6,970 nucleotides of DNA. It comes from Candidatus Dojkabacteria bacterium (lineage in GTDB: Bacteria > Patescibacteriota > Dojkabacteria > GCA-002793355). Position 1 is the stretch's first letter, and each line of letters starts with the position of its first letter. This document shows, in pieces, positions 5,391 through 6,970 of the stretch. The stretch spans positions 1 to 6,970 of the forward strand of contig WFZN01000080.1 of assembly GCA_015489555.1 (NCBI GenBank), in the 5' to 3' direction. The translations under genes were made by a program, and so were the position numbers. Below the pieces are notes generated by a model. The model did no database searches. It was not told the origin of the DNA and saw only the letters and a list, made by a program, of their open reading frames with translations.

Positions 5391-6836
5391 CTAATACGCC
5401 TTAGCAAACAATGTTATACGCCCTTCTTCTTTACCTGTAACAAAATCTGTTCCCACTTCATCATACGTATCAAACGGTATAACACGCGGTGTAATTCTGT
5501 ACTTTTCCTGTAACCACTTGGCTTGTTTAGTATCGTCCTTAAAAAATGCCTTTATAAAACCTGGTTTGTCATTAGTCAAAAGTAACTCTTCTAGTTCTTT
5601 TAGGTTTTTTACTTCTGTAACATGATCTTTGAAAAACTGCCTTGAACGCTGATACATAAGGTTGTGGGCTTCATCAAGCATTTCTATTATAAACTTGTAA
5701 ACGTGGTTATTATATGCCAACACATGCTTTTCTCTTGTAACACGCATATATACAGTAAGCTTAGACTCTTCTACTTCCTTTTTACCAATCTCTATTCTTA
5801 GAGGAACACCTTTGATATCCCATTCATTAAACTTCCAACCCGGGGTCTTGTCAGAATCATCTAGATACACCCGAATGTTATTACCTTTTAGCATTTGTTC
5901 TACGATCTTTGCCCTCTTAAAAATCTTCTCTTTTAAAGCTTCTTCCTTAACTATAGGAACAATCACCACCTGAATAGGAGCCATTCTAGGAGGCAATACT
6001 AAACCATAATCATCTCCATGGTGCCCAATAATTGCCCCCAAAAAACGGGTGGATAACCCCCAACTTGTTTGCCAAACATATTTTAATTTATTATCTTTAT
6101 CAAGATACTGAATGCCAAACGCCTTAGCAAAATTCTGACCCAAATGATGAGAAGTACACAACTGCAAAGCCTTTCTACTACGCAAAAGTATCTCTATCGT
6201 TGTAGTATACAAAGCCCCAGCAAACTTTTCTCCAATAGTTTTATAACCTTTAACTCCGTACAGGGCTGCATACTCCCTAGCAAATTTATCGTACATATCT
6301 AAGGCTTTTTTAACCATTAACGCAGCTTCTTTTCTTGTTGCATGTGCGGTGTGCCCCTCTTGCCACAAAAATTCTGAGGTTCTTATAAACGGGAAAGTGC
6401 GCTTCTCCCATCTTACCACATTACACCATTGATTAATTTGCAATGGTAGGTCTTTATATGATCTAACCCAATTTTTAAAATGAGCATACATTATTGTCTC
6501 TGATGTGGGCCTTACAACCAGTGGTTCTTTAAGTTCTTCCCCTCCAGCATACGTAACAACTGCAACCTCAGGAGAAAAACCCTCAACGTGCTCCTTCTCC
6601 TTTTGCAATAGTCCATAAGGAATAAATATAGGGAAATAAACATCTTGTACCCCTAACTCTTCTATCATTTTACCCAAATTGTTCATTACCTGTTTCCACA
6701 AGGCATACCCATAAGGCTTAAATACAATAGACCCTTTTACTATTCCATACTCAGCTAAATCAGCAAGCTGTACAACGCTTGTATACCATTTAGCAAAATT
6801 CTGTTTTTGTGATGGAACCTTTTGTGGCTTTGTCAT
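5391..6836 (-). CDS. proS: Prolyl-tRNA synthetase, archaeal/eukaryotic type
   Basis: This 481-residue class II synthetase charges tRNA-Pro with proline in the cytoplasm. Its length, the absence of the bacterial editing insertion, and the C-terminal LFAKAY ending in Tyr place it in the archaeal/eukaryotic-like group. Visible marks are VVRPTSETIMY (107-117), motif 2 around VVRWEKRTFPFIRTSEFLWQEGH (140-162), CTSHHLGQNFAKAFGI (227-242), and motif 3 with GDDYGLVLPPRMAP (274-287), followed by the anticodon-binding domain from about 288 and the C-terminal domain. The four cysteines that hold zinc in the C-terminal domain of typical members are absent: by alignment the positions are Lys433, Gln438, Asp464 and Thr467. 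The ATG overlaps the upstream stop by one base (TAATG), which indicates translational coupling with the rseP-like gene; a weak AAGAG lies just before it. Confidence 0.95.
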   Translation of the reverse strand: MTKPQKVPSQKQNFAKWYTSVVQLADLAEYGIVKGSIVFKPYGYALWKQVMNNLGKMIEELGVQDVYFPIFIPYGLLQKEKEHVEGFSPEVAVVTYAGGEELKEPLVVRPTSETIMYAHFKNWVRSYKDLPLQINQWCNVVRWEKRTFPFIRTSEFLWQEGHTAHATRKEAALMVKKALDMYDKFAREYAALYGVKGYKTIGEKFAGALYTTTIEILLRSRKALQLCTSHHLGQNFAKAFGIQYLDKDNKLKYVWQTSWGLSTRFLGAIIGHHGDDYGLVLPPRMAPIQVVIVPIVKEEALKEKIFKRAKIVEQMLKGNNIRVYLDDSDKTPGWKFNEWDIKGVPLRIEIGKKEVEESKLTVYMRVTREKHVLAYNNHVYKFIIEMLDEAHNLMYQRSRQFFKDHVTEVKNLKELEELLLTNDKPGFIKAFFKDDTKQAKWLQEKYRITPRVIPFDTYDEVGTDFVTGKEEGRITLFAKAY

Positions 6837-6970
6837 TATCTCTTAAAAATAAAGATTTTAAAATCCTTTATTGTTACTGCTACACTTAATAGTATTATAA
6901 CTACAACTCCCCCCACAGTAAGAATCTTTACCAAAGCTCGAACACGCTTTGCTGGTACAAACCTATATAC
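6836..6970 (-). CDS. rseP: C-terminal end of a probable site-2 membrane metalloprotease (RseP family), partial
   Basis: On the minus strand an open frame enters from the right edge and ends in TAA at 6838-6836. It gives 44 residues: VYRFVPAKRVRALVKI, a hydrophobic membrane segment (about residues 17-34 of the visible part), then VTIKDFKIFIFKR. The arrangement VPxK, then a G-containing hydrophobic helix, then VTxxD(I/F) near the C-terminus matches the end of RseP/RasP proteases of family M50. The catalytic HExxH would lie outside the window. The gene order rseP-proS is found in many bacteria, for example rasP-proS in Bacillus, which supports the call. The evidence is a short tail plus context, so another membrane protein remains possible. 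Confidence 0.65.
   Translation of the reverse strand, partial: VYRFVPAKRVRALVKILTVGGVVVIILLSVAVTIKDFKIFIFKR

Noticed and set aside
5313..5513. 66-codon open frame on the + strand crossing the inverted-repeat element and the end of proS
   Set aside because: It lies largely opposite the conserved C-terminus of proS and has no ribosome binding site.
5391..6836. Horizontal transfer of proS from an archaeon, because it is of archaeal type
   Set aside because: Archaeal-type ProRS is widespread in bacteria, and the base composition looks like that of its neighbours; no recent transfer is indicated.
1..6970. Possible alternative genetic code (UGA read as glycine, as in Gracilibacteria), since none of the seven visible stops is TGA
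   Set aside because: All genes run to family length under the standard code without internal TGA, so nothing suggests reassignment; seven stops is too small a sample in AT-rich DNA.

Overview
The window is an AT-rich, tightly packed piece of bacterial chromosome carrying mostly housekeeping genes. The likely source is a reduced-genome bacterium, plausibly of the Candidate Phyla Radiation (Patescibacteria). This is inferred from overlapping genes, weak or absent Shine-Dalgarno sites, an archaeal/eukaryotic-type ProRS without zinc cysteines, and a strongly diverged PrmC-like protein beside prfA. No rRNA, tRNA or other marker in the window fixes the taxonomy. The standard code fits: all genes read through at family length and end in TAA or TAG.

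Left part (1-2564, + strand): the 3' part of a family 2 polyprenyl-phosphate glycosyltransferase gene, then prfA (release factor 1), then a PrmC/HemK-like methyltransferase. The glycosyltransferase and prfA overlap by 68 nt, and prfA and the methyltransferase by 11 nt, so they probably form one translationally coupled operon. PrmC normally methylates the GGQ glutamine of RF1, but this copy has lost several of the usual active-site residues.

Right part (2561-6970, - strand, so read from right to left): the C-terminal end of a probable site-2 protease (rseP), proS overlapping it by 1 nt, a 136-nt spacer with a striking GC-rich inverted repeat, mreB, a 315-nt spacer, and a membrane-anchored HtrA/DegS-like protease. 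The htrA and methyltransferase genes meet tail to tail with a 4-nt overlap and no room for a terminator.

Both htrA and mreB have a perfect TATAAT ending exactly 5 nt before the ATG, which predicts leaderless mRNAs. In each case a dyad covers the -35 area. The points most worth a second look are the 108-nt inverted-repeat element between proS and mreB, the twin leaderless promoters, the altered catalytic motifs in the PrmC-like protein and MreB, and the missing zinc site in ProRS. I did not find a clearly new multi-gene system.
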